64,000 nucleotides of DNA from Lasiodiplodia sp. COLG20. Its lineage: Eukaryota > Ascomycota > Dothideomycetes > Botryosphaeriales > Botryosphaeriaceae. The stretch is taken from assembly GCA_009801085.1 (NCBI GenBank), contig VNWV01000004.1:1736001-1800000 (forward strand), written 5' to 3'. This document shows, one piece after another, positions 36,756-48,059 of the stretch. The position numbers and the translations under genes are program-made. How positions within the stretch are numbered: the first letter of the stretch is position 1; every line of letters begins with the position of its first letter. Under the pieces are notes generated by a model that did no database searches, was not told the DNA's origin, and worked only from the letters and a program-made list of their open reading frames with translations.

Positions 36756-39700
36756 ATGGCGGGGAAGCCAAAGAAGAAGGAGTGTGAACGCTGCGACACT
36801 AAAGGTAGTCATGAGACCGATAGCTGCAGCAAGAAGTTACTCTTGTGGCCTGATGATAGAAACCCTACGGCTACGATAGCGTGGCCCAAACTATCCTCCG
36901 ACACAGAGCGCCTCGAGCGTGAGAAGCAGTGGCTGAAGAAGAAGAATCGCCCTAAAGACGGTCCTCCCTGTGGGTACGCACTTGATCATGACTTACCGCA
37001 GCTTGAGCTCAGGAAGAGCATGAAGGCAATGACTGTCCAGTCCAACGGCTGTTACAGATGCACTAAGGATCATAATTGGAAGGAGTGCCGGGAACAGGTG
37101 ACTCTTGAGGGACCATCTCAATCTCTTGCTTGGCCATCTGAGTCTCGGTACGGTAGGTTCCAGCGCGAGAAGAAGTTTGCCATTTGGGTCGAGAACGGAA
37201 GAAAGGAGGACACCAAGGAAAAAAGCAGTGAGCAAGCTGGAGAGGCAAGTAGCGACCAAGCCGGGGAGGGAAGTAGTCAGCAAGCTGGGGAGGGAAGCAG
37301 TAAGCAGGCCAGGGAGGAACACGCTGCGTTTCTGGAGGGCGGTCAGCTTGCAGAGTTCAACGCCTTCTTCAAGCCGGCTATCTCTCTTCCCGACCGCCAG
37401 GTTTGTGCTCGCTCGAAAACCATCGACACAAAGCATGTGGACACGAGCAGCCAAGCAGTCATCCAAGAAAAGACCAACTTTGAACTGGCCCCGGAGGGTG
37501 ATAACATCTACGCACTTCGTCCAGCGTTCAGGGGGCCGCAGGACCCGAAAACCGTTCTTACCAACCACTTCACCGTCGAGCTAAGGCACGAACGAATCTA
37601 CTGGCACGAATTCGCCGGATGTGCCTTCGACAATCAGATGGCGCGTGGAAAGAAGAAAGACTTGATCGAACGCTTCATTCGAGACACGAGCGCCCTGAAC
37701 AACAAACGAAACCTCTTCGCAACTGACTACAAGCACGTTCTGGTCTCCTGGATGGACCTGCGCGAGAAAACTGCGGACGAATTGGTAGGCGAGCCGCTGG
37801 ACTTGTCGGTGAAGCCAAAGGATGGGAGTACGAGAGTGCCCAAGTTTGTGGAGCTCCGGCTGGCACACACCCTCGAGCTGGGCGCATTCAAGAACCAGAC
37901 CAACGGCACCGCGGCATCCGAGGCCAACTCCAACCTGATCGTGCAAGCTCTGAATATCATCATTTCCAAAAACGCAGCTGAATATCCAAACACAGATTTC
38001 GAGAGTTTCCAGATTGGCACCAACCGCTTCTTCCGCAAGGCCGGCTACGAGAATCTGGATAGGGATGACTCTCTGCTGGTCTGCCATCGTGGATACTTCT
38101 CAACCATCAAGCTTGCCATGGGAAACATCCTTCTGAACCTCAACAGAGCAATGAGCGTCTTCTTTCGTCCGATGAAGCTCAGCGAGTTTCTCAATCGGGC
38201 GAGCCGTTACTTCCAAGTCGATCCAGATATTGCTCAGAAGTACATCATTGGAGCACGTGTCTGGATTGATTACGATGTTGGTAAGAACAAGCCAACAAAT
38301 CCGTCACGCAGAATCAAGACCATCAGAGGGTTCGGCAGAGAGCTGAAGGAGCAGAAATTCATTTTGAAGGAAGATGGGCAAGAGCAAGAGGAAGTCAACG
38401 TCTTCGACTACTTGAAAGAAAGTGAGAATAATTAGCATCTTAGGCACAAGCTGCCGTGGCTAACAGCATCTTCAGAGTACCCCAACGACATGGAATCTCT
38501 CAAGACAACCAGCACCAGCGTCAACTTGGGCACGGCGAAAGGCGCCATGTGGTACGCGCCTGAAACTCTCACGATTCTTGCCTTCCAGCCCTTTCGACCA
38601 AAGCTTCCACCAGCTTTGCAAGATATGATGGTCCGCCTTGCGTGCCGGACTCCAGATGAAAACAAGAAGGTTATTATGGGAGAGGGTCTCCAGTGCATGG
38701 GTCTGCTCTCGCCAGGCCAAGATAGTTTCATCGTAAGTCCCCTTGCAGCATAAATTGTCAGCGATGAGTGCTAACACTTTCGAAGAACCGGGCTGGTATT
38801 AACGTCGAGCCCAAAGCCATGATCGTGCCGTGTAAGACGCTCGGGAATGTCAAAATCCAACCACCAGCGCCAAAGATGAATAATGGAACGTGGAACATGA
38901 TCGACCGCAAGTATGAGAGTTCCAGCAGCTGTTCGAGGGTCTTCTACATCCACTGTAATCCTCGGCTTCGAATCACCGACTTCAACAAAGACTTCTTCAA
39001 CACACTCAGTGGATATCTCAAGGTCAGGATCAATGCGCCGTCGTGTAATGATACGCAGCTTTCAGCAAACTTCACGTTAAAGGATCTGGAAGAGACCCTA
39101 GGAAAGGTTCCAGAGTGGAATCCAGACCTGGTCATCTTCCTCATACCGACAAAGGACAATACTGCTAATTACGCGTTATTCAAGCAACTATGCGATCAGA
39201 AGTTTGGACTCAAGACGGTCTGCATGAACGCAGAAAAGCTTTCCAGGATGTACTCGTCACTCGGAAAGAGCGAAAAAGCTGAAAAAGAGTGGAAGGGCTA
39301 CGTCGCCAATGTTGGGATGAAGGTCAATATGAAACTCGGTGGTACTAATCACCTGGTCAAAAATCTGACTGAAGGCGGATTTGGTGCATCTGTGCTTCAG
39401 AACACCATGATCCTCGGTGCTGATGTCACTCATCCGTCGCCTGGTAGCGTGGAGGGCACTCCTTCTGTGGCAGCGGTCGTCGGTAGTGTTGATGCTGGCT
39501 TCACCAAGTTTCTTGGCTCCATGCGTCGGCAGGCACCTCGCGGTGAGAAACAATCTGAAGAGGTAAGTGAGCGGATGCTCCGGTGCAGTGAACCTTCCGA
39601 CTGACGGCTCGAGCAGATGATTCAGGAGATGAAGGAAATGGTTAGGGAGCGCTTGCAGGCCTACAAGAAGCGCAACGGCCAACGCTACCCAGACAACATC

Positions 39701-40429
39701 ATGTACTACCGTGATGGTGTGAGCGACAGTCAGTACGCTTCTGTCAAGCGTAACGAACTGAAAGCCATTAGGGAAGCGTATGCAGAAGAGACGAAGCCCG
39801 ATAAGACGGTCAAGATCACCGCCATCATCACAGCCAAACGTCACCATACCCGCCTCTATCCGCATGAGGCGCCGAATTCAGTCCGCGCAATTAGATCGGG
39901 AAATGTACTTCCCGGTACAATGGTTGACTCGACCATTACGTCCCCGATCTGGTTCGACTTCTTCATCGTCACGCACAACGGCATCCAAGGAACTTCACGT
40001 CCGACGCACTACTTCGTGCTGGAGAATCAGATGGGATTCAAAGCTAACGAGCTGCAAGACTTTGTAAGCCACACCATCCTCACCCTTCCTACTCTTTGAA
40101 ATTCCGAGCTAACCCCATAACCTCTCCAGACAAACAAGCTCTGCTACACCTACGTACGCTCAACCTCGGCCGTCTCGTACGCACCACCAGCGTACTACGC
40201 CGATCGGCTGTGCGAGCGCGGTCGCATCTACCTGAAGCGCTTCTTCGACGGTACTCTTAACCTTGCTAGGGAGAGGACGCGGATCGGCGTAAACTTGAGA
40301 TGGGAGACGGACGAGGAAGTCTTCCATCGATGCCTCAAGCACGACTGGATGCGTGAGGAGGACCGTAACAACGTGGACCGTAGGAACCCGTGGCATCCGA
40401 ACCTTGACGATGTCATGTTCTGGATGTGA
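36756..40429 (+). CDS. Argonaute protein with N-terminal zinc-knuckle-like motifs
   Basis: Five exons: 36756-38421, 38476-38732, 38786-39562, 39617-40063 and 40130-40429, giving 1148 residues. Argonautes bind small RNAs and silence matching transcripts. The usual parts are visible: an ArgoN-like start (TNHFTVELRHERIYWHEFAG), a linker/PAZ region (MKLSEFLNRASRYFQ ... TIRGFGRELKEQKF), a MID region (RVFYIHCNPRLRITDF) and PIWI. Probable catalytic residues are Asp854 (ILGADVTHPSPG), Glu899/900 (QSEE before MIQEMKEMV), Asp933 (YYRDGVSDSQ) and His1020 (VTHNGIQGTSRPTHY), so slicing is plausible. Unusual: two short Cys/His motifs, C10/C13/H19/C24 and C99/C102/H106/C111, and four 8-residue repeats at 157-188. 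ATG 36756 is the first in frame after the upstream leader. Confidence 0.93.
37224..37319 (+). repeat. Four tandem 24-bp units inside the Argonaute gene
   Basis: Four in-frame units of 24 bp encode SSEQAGEA, SSDQAGEG, SSQQAGEG and SSKQAREE. Units differ at several third positions, so the repeat is not brand new. It lies between the second Cys/His motif and the ArgoN-like region. Confidence 0.9.
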
Positions 40430-41008
40430 GCTGTGGAAAGACTTGGAAGGCGGGTTGGTAGTGGACGAAGTGGTGAGAGATGAAAGTGTTTCGTTTCCGA
40501 TGTCTCCTTACTGTTCTCTTACCCATGTCACTAGATTTCCTTTAGTTTCCTTACAGTTTTGGCTTCATAGATTTCCTTGTCTGTACATAGTTCTTGACTT
40601 TGGGACTCTTTGCTCAGACTTTGTTTCCATTGTCTCCCAAGATCCATGTTCGGCTATGCTCTCGATGTCAACGCTCGTCTTTCTTACTATCCCCGCTCTT
40701 TTTGTTCTTGATAGATGGGTTTCATAGCACTTCATAGAGGCTCAATTTGGCATTAACACGCAACAAGTGATGTAAGGAAAAGTATGAATTTTGATTCCGT
40801 TGGAGTCCAATTAAGGATCCAAAGCTTTCCCCATGACATAAGGACGGGTGAGTACACCTACGCCCATATCATTCTTTTTCACCATGACGCAAGTCTCAGT
40901 CTAATCCACCCAAGCCCCAAAATCTCCTGTACACCCTCTCCCAGACGGCCTTCAAGCAAGCACGGCGAACTCAAGAGATATCGTCGGGAATCGGCAGCAT
41001 ATGGAAAT
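40430..41008. other. Convergent spacer
   Basis: Between the Argonaute stop and the SNU13 stop; should hold both 3' UTRs. Nothing else seen. Confidence 0.5.
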
Positions 41009-41511
41009 TTAGATCATCAGTCTCTCGACCTTGTCCTTGAGGGTGCGGATCTGGCCCATGAGGTCGGAAGCCTGGAGTAAAATTCGTTAGCGCAGTTCTC
41101 CAGCGCACACACAGATTGAGCGAAAATTTCTTACCTCGTTGGTGGTGATCGAAGCAGCGATGACGGCGCGGGAGACACCGCAAGCACGGCCAAGAGCCAT
41201 CTTGGAGGGAACGTAGACGTAAGGAACGTTCTTGTCCTCGCAAAGGAGGGGCAGGTGGAGCAGGATAGCGAGAGGGGTGGTGTCGGCGGCCAGGACGATG
41301 ACCTCGGAGACACCACGGTTGAGAGTCTTGGTGGCCTCGTTGGCACCCTTCTTCAGCTGGCTACAAGGACGTTAGAACAAAAAAAGTGCATTCTGCATGT
41401 TGTACGGGCTGCGCGCACTCACCGGTAGTGGGAGCACTGTTGCACCAGGTCCAGGATTTCCTGGCTGAGGGCAGCGTCGGCGAGAGGCCAGGCGGCGGAC
41501 TGCTCAGACAT
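41009..41511 (-). CDS. snu13: Snu13 / NHP2L1 (15.5K) RNA-binding protein
   Basis: Three exons: 41511-41423, 41360-41135 and 41071-41009, giving 125 residues, the normal size. Snu13 is an L7Ae-family protein that binds kink-turns in U4 snRNA and in box C/D snoRNAs, so it serves both splicing and rRNA methylation. Marks: [16 protein letters not shown] (RNA-contacting segment), [32 protein letters not shown], and [17 protein letters not shown]. It is very highly conserved and shows no oddity here. Divergent to the V-ATPase c-subunit gene. Confidence 0.95.
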
Positions 41512-41902
41512 TTTGGCGGTGATGGGTTGCTGTGCGGAATCGAGCGACTTGGTGAGCAAAAGGGTTCCTTTCCGGAGATCGCCCTTTTGGAATGCGCGTT
41601 GGCAAGAAGATTTGGAGAGTTGGAGTTGTGGCTTTGCGTCACCCAGAAGGCGAGCGAAAAAAGTTCCCGGCCGCCGCGCGAGGCGGAAGCTCGGGCCTCC
41701 GGCTAATGCACGTGACGCCAAGAAACACGGCCCAAGTCTGCATGGACAGCAACTGCAACCACACTCGCCCGTCGAGACATCATCGCCATCTCCCGCATCA
41801 CCATCTCCCCCATCTCCGCTCCGTCCACTCAGCTCCAGCTTCACTCCACCCCGCCCGAGTAGCCTCATTCCCACGAGTGTCTTTGCTCCCACCACCGTCG
41901 CA
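41512..41902. other. Head-to-head promoter region, snu13 / VMA3
   Basis: 391 bases between divergent start codons of two essential housekeeping genes; likely a bidirectional promoter. Confidence 0.55.
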
Positions 41903-42846
41903 ATGGCCACCGATCTTTGGTACGTCGCACCAAGCTCAGCTTCAGGACAGCTTGGAGATGGCCGCAGCCCGCTGTTCCCCAGCCGCTTCATCATCTCCAC
42001 TGCGCCTGACAGCTTCAGCCACCCTCTTTGAGCCGCTCCGTAGCTAACGCCTATGTCCTGCCAGCCCCGTCTATGCTGTGAGTGCCCCGAACGACTTGCG
42101 TCGTCATGCGGACAGCACACCGCCCGCGCGGCCGCCCACTGCAAAACAACCCTCTCCATCACGTCCACAGAGCTCCAGAGGGCCCAGCGCTGACGTGAAC
42201 ACGCACAGCCCTTCTTCGGCGCGATGGGCTGCACGTCAGCCATCGTCTTCACCTGCTTCGGTGCCGCCTACGGTACCGCCAAGGCCGGTGTTGGTATCTC
42301 GGCCATGGGTGTCCTCAGGCCCGACCTGATCGTCAAGAGTATGGCTCCCTCCGCAGCCGCCGCAACCGCCGCCATCTCGCCCGTTGTGTGGATGCCGCGG
42401 TTGCGGCGTTGGATAAAAGAGCTTGAGCAGCTGACGCGCGCACAGACATTATCCCCGTCATTATGGCTGGTATCATTGGTATCTACGGTCTGGTCGTTTC
42501 CGTCCTGATCTCCAACGGCCTGCAGCAGCAGAGCGCCCTCTTCACCAACTTCATCCAGCTCGGCGCTGGTCTGTCGGTCGGTCTCGCCGGTCTCGCTGCC
42601 GGTTTCGCCATCGGTATCGTTGGTGATGCTGGTGTCCGTGGTACCGCCCAACAGCCCAGGCTGTTCGTCGGCATGATTCTTATTCTCATTTTCGCCGAAG
42701 TCCTGGGTACGTTGCCGCTCCGATATGACATCGCTGTTGAACTTTTCTTGCTGACGTTGCTTGCGCAGGTCTGTACGGTCTCATCGTCGCCCTGCTCATG
42801 AACTCCCGCGCCGACCAGGGTGTCGTCTGCTCTTACGACTCCTAAA
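41903..42846 (+). CDS. vma3: V-type H+-ATPase proteolipid subunit c
   Basis: Five exons: 41903-41919 (17 nt), 42065-42077 (13 nt), 42209-42338, 42446-42706 and 42779-42846, giving 162 residues. Subunit c forms the rotating proton ring of the vacuolar ATPase. Four membrane helices are clear: [61 protein letters not shown] and [20 protein letters not shown], where the Glu of IFAEVLG is the proton-carrying residue. The first two exons encode only MATDLCPVYA, and both splice phases agree. The sequence is close to fungal vma-3/Vma3. Confidence 0.95.
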
Positions 42847-44231
42847 TTGCTTCATTCCCCGCGCGGTGAACGAATCCGAGCAGCACGGTCAAATACACTC
42901 TGTACGGATGGTTGGGGGTCTAAGCAAACACAATGGACGGACACGCGAAAAAAGTGGCGGCACGAAGACGCTGATTTCGCGCCGAAATGAATGAACTGTC
43001 GGAATGATCGCACATGGGAAGCAGGTTCTCTCTCGCGCGAGCGCGACACACCGGTGTTCCTGTGCGAAACGTAATACATGGGAGCTTCCGGGCGGCACTC
43101 TACTTGAGCACCATGTTGTATGTTGATAACTATTTTTCCTTGGAACCATCGGATGTTCTTTTTTTGGTTGGGCGGTGTAAGCAAGTAGATAACGGGCGCA
43201 AAATCATCTCCTTACAACCTCGTGTCTCTTTGTTCAACCATTTTGTGAGGAAGTGTATCTTTATGGAGGGAGATGCGGCTTTCCTATAAGTCTTTTTCAG
43301 GGACTACGGCTACTTCATCATCTCGCAAGTCTGAGGCTGAATGTTTCTTTTAAAACATGGAGCATAGCTAATGGTCGGAATGTAAGTGACCGTTCTGGAT
43401 CTCGATTTCATTCGTTCTCCCATGCGTTTTGACGCCGTCCTTGGTGTTTTGCGGTGCCGACTCAGCCGGCTTATCCCCGTCGTTTTCTGCAAGCTTTCAT
43501 CAGATGACAACCCTTCAACCCCTCCTTCGGTTATCCTGCACGAGTGGCGTTCGGGTTCATCACGGGGTTTGGGTGGCTGTGTTCGTGCAATTGTCTTGCT
43601 TGTGGAGGTAGGTTTGCCGACTGGTCTCGTTAATGAACGACAACAAGCATCTGTCGACTTCCCGGCCGGACCCTTGTGGTGGAGGGTCTTGCTTTTGGAA
43701 TTTAAAGGTGTCTGAGGATTTTGATGGTGGGAGTATCAGTCATGTCGCCGGGCTTCTTTACCAAACTCGGGCCATTGAATCTTACTGGACATTTTTGGTT
43801 TCCGAAGATTCGTACGTCCATGGTATCGATGCGAGGCTGAGAACGACAGATTCAAGGCAAGTGAAAGAGCTACGGACGTTCCTGCTTCAGTGCCGAGATC
43901 AATGTTTGCCAAAAGAGGTAGCTTGAAGTGCCTCGAGCTGCGCCAAGTTCTTCATAATCAACCATGGTTCGTTCGCGGTCCAATCAAAACATCGACCCCA
44001 GTTAAGAAATTTGTTCGCCCTTCTTCAGCTGATCATAGAACAGTCACGGTTTACCCAATGTTACGGTTGTAGAAGCATGCAAACTACAATCGGGCCAATG
44101 GGCATGCTTAGAGAAACGGCATAGCTTACAGAGAAGCAATCATTCATTCAGAAGTACCACTGCTGAAAGAGAAAACCACCTTCATTACACCCAATCTACA
44201 CCCAGAACATCACCGCACGGCCATATCCGCC
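42847..44231. other. Intergenic
   Basis: About 1.4 kb between VMA3 and the decayed island. Small open frames (43386-43926) show no family features. No gene seen. Confidence 0.5.
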
Positions 44232-45912
44232 ATGGTCGCCACCGAATCCCCCCAAATGGTACAAATACCTGCCCTTCCCACCCGGCCACATCCGCCTCCT
44301 CAAACTCCACGCCAACGACCCCACCAGCGCCGCCCACCCCGCCCTCGCCGACATCTTCTCCCGCCCGCTCCTCGCTGCTGCCGCCGACGACGGTAGACCG
44401 GCCGCAGACTACGAAGCCATCTCCTACGTCTGGGACAAGCCCATCATCTACGTCACCATCACCATCGCCTGCGACGCCGCCACCTCCGCCACCTCCACCA
44501 CCTCCACCGACGGCAGCGGGACGCAGCTCCTCCGCATCCCCCGCAACGCCTTCATCGCCCTCAGGCGCCTCCAGCTACCTACGCACGCTCGCCTCCTCTG
44601 GCTTGACTCCATATGCATTAACTAGCACCCTACCGCTGACGACCTGGCCGCCGTCGCTGAACGCAGCGCGCAGGTCGCGCTGATGGGCGCGCCATCTACG
44701 CGCGCGGGCGCGCGCGGCGTGTCGTCGTCGTCGTGTATTTCGGGTTGGGGGCGGTACGATGCCGCTCGCGAATTCGGCAAGCTGCTGGAGGGGATTGAGC
44801 GGAAGAGGAGGTAGGGTTGTTCCGCAAGCGGACGTGGACGATACAGGAAGTCATGCTGGCGCGCGATGTCGTCGTCGTGCTCCTCGGAGACGCGCTCCTG
44901 CCCTGGCGGCGCGCTTTCCTCGAGGCCGTTTTGCGCAGCTCGTGTCGGCGGGAGAGCGAGCTAGGGGTCGAGATTCTGCTGATTGCGGCGCGGGAGAGGT
45001 GGGGTAATATTAAGTGGTGGTGGTGGTGGTGGTGGTGGGGTGCGGCCCGAGTTGAAGGAGTAGCTGGAGATGACGGTCGGGTCGAGGGCGTCGGATCCGA
45101 GGGATACGATTCATGCGTTGTTGGTGGGGATGGTGGAGGGGATGGTGGAGGGGATGGGGGACGGGGGAGGGGGGCAGCGGCGGCGGCAGCAGATGTATCC
45201 CGTGGAGTATGGGGAGGGGTGGTGGTCGGCGGCGAAGGTGTTTGCGAGGCCCCTGCTGGGTATCCTGGATGATGAAGTGCGGCAGTTGGATACGGCGTCT
45301 GCTGAAGGCCTCCCGTCTTCTTGGGCGAAAGACTTCAGTATGAGGCCGAATAGGCCTTGTGACGCCTGTACGAGTGCCATCTGGGACAAAAAGGCGTTCT
45401 CGGCGAGCCATGAGATGCCCTTGTTGAAGATTCGCTTCTCCTCCCCTTCGGAGCCGCTTTGGCTTGAGGTTTGGGGCGCCAAAGTTGGAAACGTCGCCTC
45501 GGTTTTCCCATGCGGTCCGGATCCACGGCGAGGAGTCACTTGCTGCGCTGATTTCCGCGGGGCGTTTCGGGCCCGGTGTTGGGGTTGAGGGCTTGCTCGA
45601 GGCGTTTCTGTGCGCCAGACTCTGTGCTGCCGTCAATGCCGAGTCGGCCGTACAAAAATGGTCGAAGCAGTTGTCTCCGAGGAGCCGAAGGTTGAGTCCC
45701 ATGAGGAACTGGAGAAGCTGGAGAAGTCCGTCGGAGAAGGAGATGTCGTGTGCGTCCTTGGTGGCGGCAGAACTCCATTTGTTCTCAGAGTGATTGAAGG
45801 TACTGTGGATGGTTATAAGCTTGTTGGTGTTTGCTATGTCTATGGAATTATGAACGGTGAGTGGATTTTGAAGCACCGAAGTGTGGAAGCGAAGCGGTGT
45901 CGACTGTGGTAG
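44232..45912 (+). pseudogene. HET-domain gene relic with frameshifts and a stop
   Basis: Pieces of a HET protein appear in order but in different frames. ATG at 44232 gives MVATESPQ, then a shift of one base in a C/A run leads to WYKYLPFPPGHIRLLKLH. HET blocks follow: YEAISYVWDKP, RLLWLDSICIN, with TAG at 44623-44625 exactly where a Gln normally follows. Another shift comes before a GAIYARA-like stretch, then RTWTIQEVMLARDVVVVLLGD at about 44830, DPRDTIHALL at about 45100, and finally GEGDVVCVLGGGRTPFVLRVI and LVGVCYVYGIMNGEWI at 45740-45870, the usual HET C-terminal block. At least three frame changes and one stop are needed. A (TGG)n run at 45015-45039 and a G-rich minisatellite at about 45120-45175 interrupt it. 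Confidence 0.82.
45015..45039 (+). repeat. (TGG)n microsatellite
   Basis: About eight TGG units inside the HET relic; one of the likely sources of its frame changes. Confidence 0.85.
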
Positions 45913-46043
45913 ACGATGGACTGTCGTTTCTTGTTCCGGGTGCAACTTTTGTCTGGTACACTCGCTCGAAAATTTTGCGCCGATCTCGACACGTAAGTCA
46001 GAACTCGTTGAAGAATCTGTCATGGAAATATAGTTGAAAAGTA

Positions 46044-46253
46044 TAGCCTATGGCTAGCGTTGATTTGTTTTTCGTTCAGTTCATAGGTAGCTGAAGCTAT
46101 CGTCCGGACGTGAACGTAAAATTACTAATTCGACATTTGCGTCCGGACGATAGCTTCAACTACCCATGTATGTTGTTCTTCGTCGACAAAATTGCTGAGG
46201 CATAATTACCCCTGCTATTCTTCGCGCCAGCCCGCAGCTACAATGTCCCTCTG
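46044..46253. mobile_element. MITE-like inverted-repeat element, copy B (diverged)
   Basis: A 210-bp relative of copy A (29540-29773), also flanked by TA (46042-46043 and 46254-46255). Shared stretches: TATGGCTAGCGTTGATTTG at the left, the inner hairpin (46084-46110 against 46140-46166, core TGAAGCTATCGTCCGGACG) and CCCCTGCTATTCTTCGCGC at the right. About 15 bases of the left terminal repeat are missing and the right end is eroded. Same orientation as copy A. It sits just past the HET relic. Confidence 0.72.
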
Positions 46254-46535
46254 TAGGTATATTAACTAAACAGGCTAAAAAGCGTACCATTCAGTCTCGA
46301 GACAATCTACGTGGCGTCGTGGCACAGTGGTCAAAAGTGAAAGCTTTTTCATATATAACAGTCCCCGCCCCAGTCTGGTACTTCTTGTTACAGATTTTCG
46401 TCGAGGCAGTTGCAGCCGCAGCCCGATCGCCAGCTCAGTATGGCAGGCACACCCAACGCAGCAGACCTCGCACCTCAACGAACGGACCCGCATGAGATCT
46501 CCCAGCTCTAGTCTCTAGTACGAAGTGGTGCCACC

Positions 46536-47646
46536 ATGTCCGACGAAGTCAGACGATCCAACCGCACTCGGCGCAAGCCGCAGACGTTATATCCAGCTGC
46601 ATCGCCATCACCCCCCACGCAGAGCGAAACGAAAGCAACCCCCTTCTACCACAACAAGCTCCGGTGCGGCAAGGAGCAAGAAGCCGACAACGTCGAAAAG
46701 CACCACACAATCACGAACGACCTCAGACTTAATAGTTAGGTTACTAGAGTTCTGGGACGCGGTTACTGCGCCGTGCAAGGTGGAGAAAGTTGAGGGAGAT
46801 ACCGAGGAACCAGAAGACCACTTCGAAATTGACGAGGAAGAACGTGCACCACTCAAGGGACCCGCATCATTTTATTCCAAGTTCAAGGGACTCAATGTCA
46901 ACAACATCTTCAACGATACCACGGATGAGTACTGCGAGATGGTGGCGAATGAGTATAAGGCCCTGATATCCTATAAGGATTCGAATGAGGCAGAATTCCA
47001 AAGGTCTCCATACTATCTATTCAAGTTCGAAGCACAAAACCCAGGAATGGCCAAAGACTACATATTCCACACCGAAGCCACACCACAAGGGTCCGTAAAG
47101 CCTAATCCGAAGGAATTCTGGAGCACCCCACCGAGCTTTCCTCCTAATAGCGCGTAGTACTTCGAGTACAATACATTTCCCGATCTCCTCTACTGAATTT
47201 CTCTGCATGGATTTCCAGAGGACTATCAAGGAGATGCGTGCCAGCACGTTCACATCAGGGGCAAGAGAAAGCTATGCCCATACTTGGCTATAGAGTACAA
47301 AGTCAGCACCACCAACGAGGACAAGAGAGTAGCGATGAATCAGCTTACATCTGCGATGCTTTTGTGCCTTTGGAATCGATTCGATCTTCGGAAGAGAGAA
47401 TTGGCTGCAGAGGGCAAAGATTGGAAACAAGATGAAAATCGCGATATCAGGGTCTATGGTGTCAAAATTCTCGCTGACGACTACACCGTTTGGACGATGA
47501 CTCCGGTCATTGACTCTGAAGGCGAATGGGAGGGGGCGGAGATGAAGCGCCTATTGAAGCAGGATTTGATGTCAGTGAGAGGAGTCAGGGGACTGGCTAT
47601 ATGGATCAATGAGATCCATAGGTGGGCGCTTACTATCCACACCTAG
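46536..47646 (+). pseudogene. Relic of a fungal PD-(D/E)XK-like hypothetical protein
   Basis: Begins MSDEVRRSNRTRRKPQTLYPA at 46536. A shift of one base in the C6 run near 46610 is needed to enter the frame with RRAKRKQPPSTTT and LIVRLLEFWDAV. That frame has a TAG at 47155-47157 and a TGA at about 47194, then continues as CPYLAIEYKV, VAMNQLTSAMLLCLWNRFDLRKRE, DYTVWTMTPV and GLAIWINEIHRWAL to a stop at 47646. The C-terminal part resembles a family of fungal proteins with a nuclease-like IEYK core (DUF7924 type, from memory). A 65-67-bp intron over both stops is conceivable but breaks the frame. Gene family call is moderate; broken state is well supported. Confidence 0.6.
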
Positions 47647-48059
47647 CAGGTTAAGGGAGATCTGCAAGCATGCGCTCCCAGGGGTGGCGCTCCACCCGAG
47701 CAAAGCGTCTTGTTTTATGATCCTAGCTAGAGCGACGCCCCTTCTAGACTGCTTTCCTATCGTGGGAGAACTGATAACCAAAAGCGCCACTGTGCATGCT
47801 AAAGTCTCCGCCGTCCACGGTAGAGGGGCAGTTGATTTTTCCATCCGGACATGAATGAACGATATACGTTAGGAAATGGTAGCGAATTTACATTCAACTA
47901 CGTTGTACATACAAGATAACATGGCTAAAAATCTTAAAGTTCCAAGAGAAAGAAACTGTATACTAGTAAAACGCTAAAAGAAGTTCCAGTCTCAAAAGAA
48001 TGATGCTTCAGCCCGTGAAAATATAAATACAAACAGATGCATACGGACAACAGCTTCAA
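47647..48059. other. Intergenic, with possible MITE arm
   Basis: A/T-rich. At 48029-48056 a 28-base segment (containing CAGCTTCAACT) matches the hairpin arm of MITE copy B at 23 of 28 positions. No gene seen. Confidence 0.4.

Noticed and set aside
41419..42252. A 277-codon minus-strand frame spanning snu13 and VMA3
   Set aside because: It crosses the shared promoter and both 5' ends; the two conserved genes explain the region.
45010..46023. A 337-codon minus-strand frame opposite the HET relic
   Set aside because: It is Arg/Pro-rich and has no recognisable domain; the plus strand carries HET blocks in order.
47154..47220. A possible intron removing both stops of the nuclease-like relic
   Set aside because: Both acceptor choices (65 or 67 bp) shift the frame away from the conserved CPYLAIEYK segment.
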